NCBI RefSeq assembly: GCF_000237925.1 | Contig: NC_031497.1 | Span: 6,131,295-6,195,294, forward strand | From: Schistosoma mansoni | Taxonomy: Eukaryota; Platyhelminthes; Trematoda; Strigeidida; Schistosomatidae | Length of the DNA stretch: 64,000 bases | Direction: 5' to 3' | Shown here: piece by piece, positions 63,858 to 64,000 of the stretch | How positions within the stretch are numbered: position 1 is the stretch's first letter | Layout: each line of letters starts with the position of its first letter | Notes under the pieces: model-generated | Databases searched by the model: none | What the model was told of the DNA's origin: nothing | Seen by the model: the letters and a program-made list of their open reading frames with translations, nothing else | Position numbers and translations under genes: made by a program

Positions 63858-64000
63858 GTCAGTAAAGTAAACTCACTACTGCTGTCCATTTGGATGTTTT
63901 TAAATTGAAATTTAATCACTTAAAAGTCTAACCCCATGCTCGAATTCAGCACTATATGTCTGATGAAACTATCCTCTTTGTTATAAATGTTTAATTTTCA

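Noticed and set aside
1-64000. CRISPR arrays, operons, riboswitches or bacterial features
   Set aside because: Spliced genes and eukaryotic retroelements make this a eukaryotic genome; no regularly spaced repeats were seen.

Overview
The window reads as nuclear DNA of a blood fluke, genus Schistosoma. It is AT-rich. It holds two complete spliced genes with the very short 5' introns (33 and 41 bases) known from schistosomes, a SINE with a schistosome-type hammerhead ribozyme, and degenerate retroelements of all main schistosome classes: Penelope-like (PLE), RTE, CR1-like and Ty3/gypsy. The species cannot be fixed from this sequence alone.

Layout. 1-5.5 kb: a broken PLE, a ribozyme SINE and an inverted repeat arm (B). 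5.5-35.7 kb: a patchwork of old retroelements rearranged into large, nearly identical, interleaved inverted repeats. A (7439-11120) pairs with A' (24340-28009). B (4029-5529) pairs with B' (15608-17108). C (16613-19700) pairs with C' (32581-35668). B' and C overlap and form one continuous parent-like locus (15608-19700), whose two halves reappear inverted on either side. A four-exon ADF/cofilin gene lies on the minus strand at 19985-20557, beside a CR1-like tail and a 5'-truncated gypsy pol (21297 to about 23840).

35.7-46 kb holds a long degenerate CR1-like element (minus), a LTR-like repeat and a nearly full-length dead RTE element (plus). 46843-48385 holds a four-exon SR-type splicing factor (279 codons, plus), the clearest host gene. 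It lies between two inverted copies of one RTE fragment (45185-45710 and 55145-55669). 56.4-59.1 kb is a second, different dead RTE element. From 59.4 kb there are two SINEs, microsatellites and, tentatively, two coding exons of an unrecognised gene that runs off the right end.

No operon logic applies. Host functions seen are actin turnover (cofilin) and pre-mRNA splicing (SR protein); most of the rest is retroelement debris. The main novelty candidate is structural: the interleaved inverted duplications. All coordinates and exon joins were worked out by eye, and element ends are approximate unless stated as exact.
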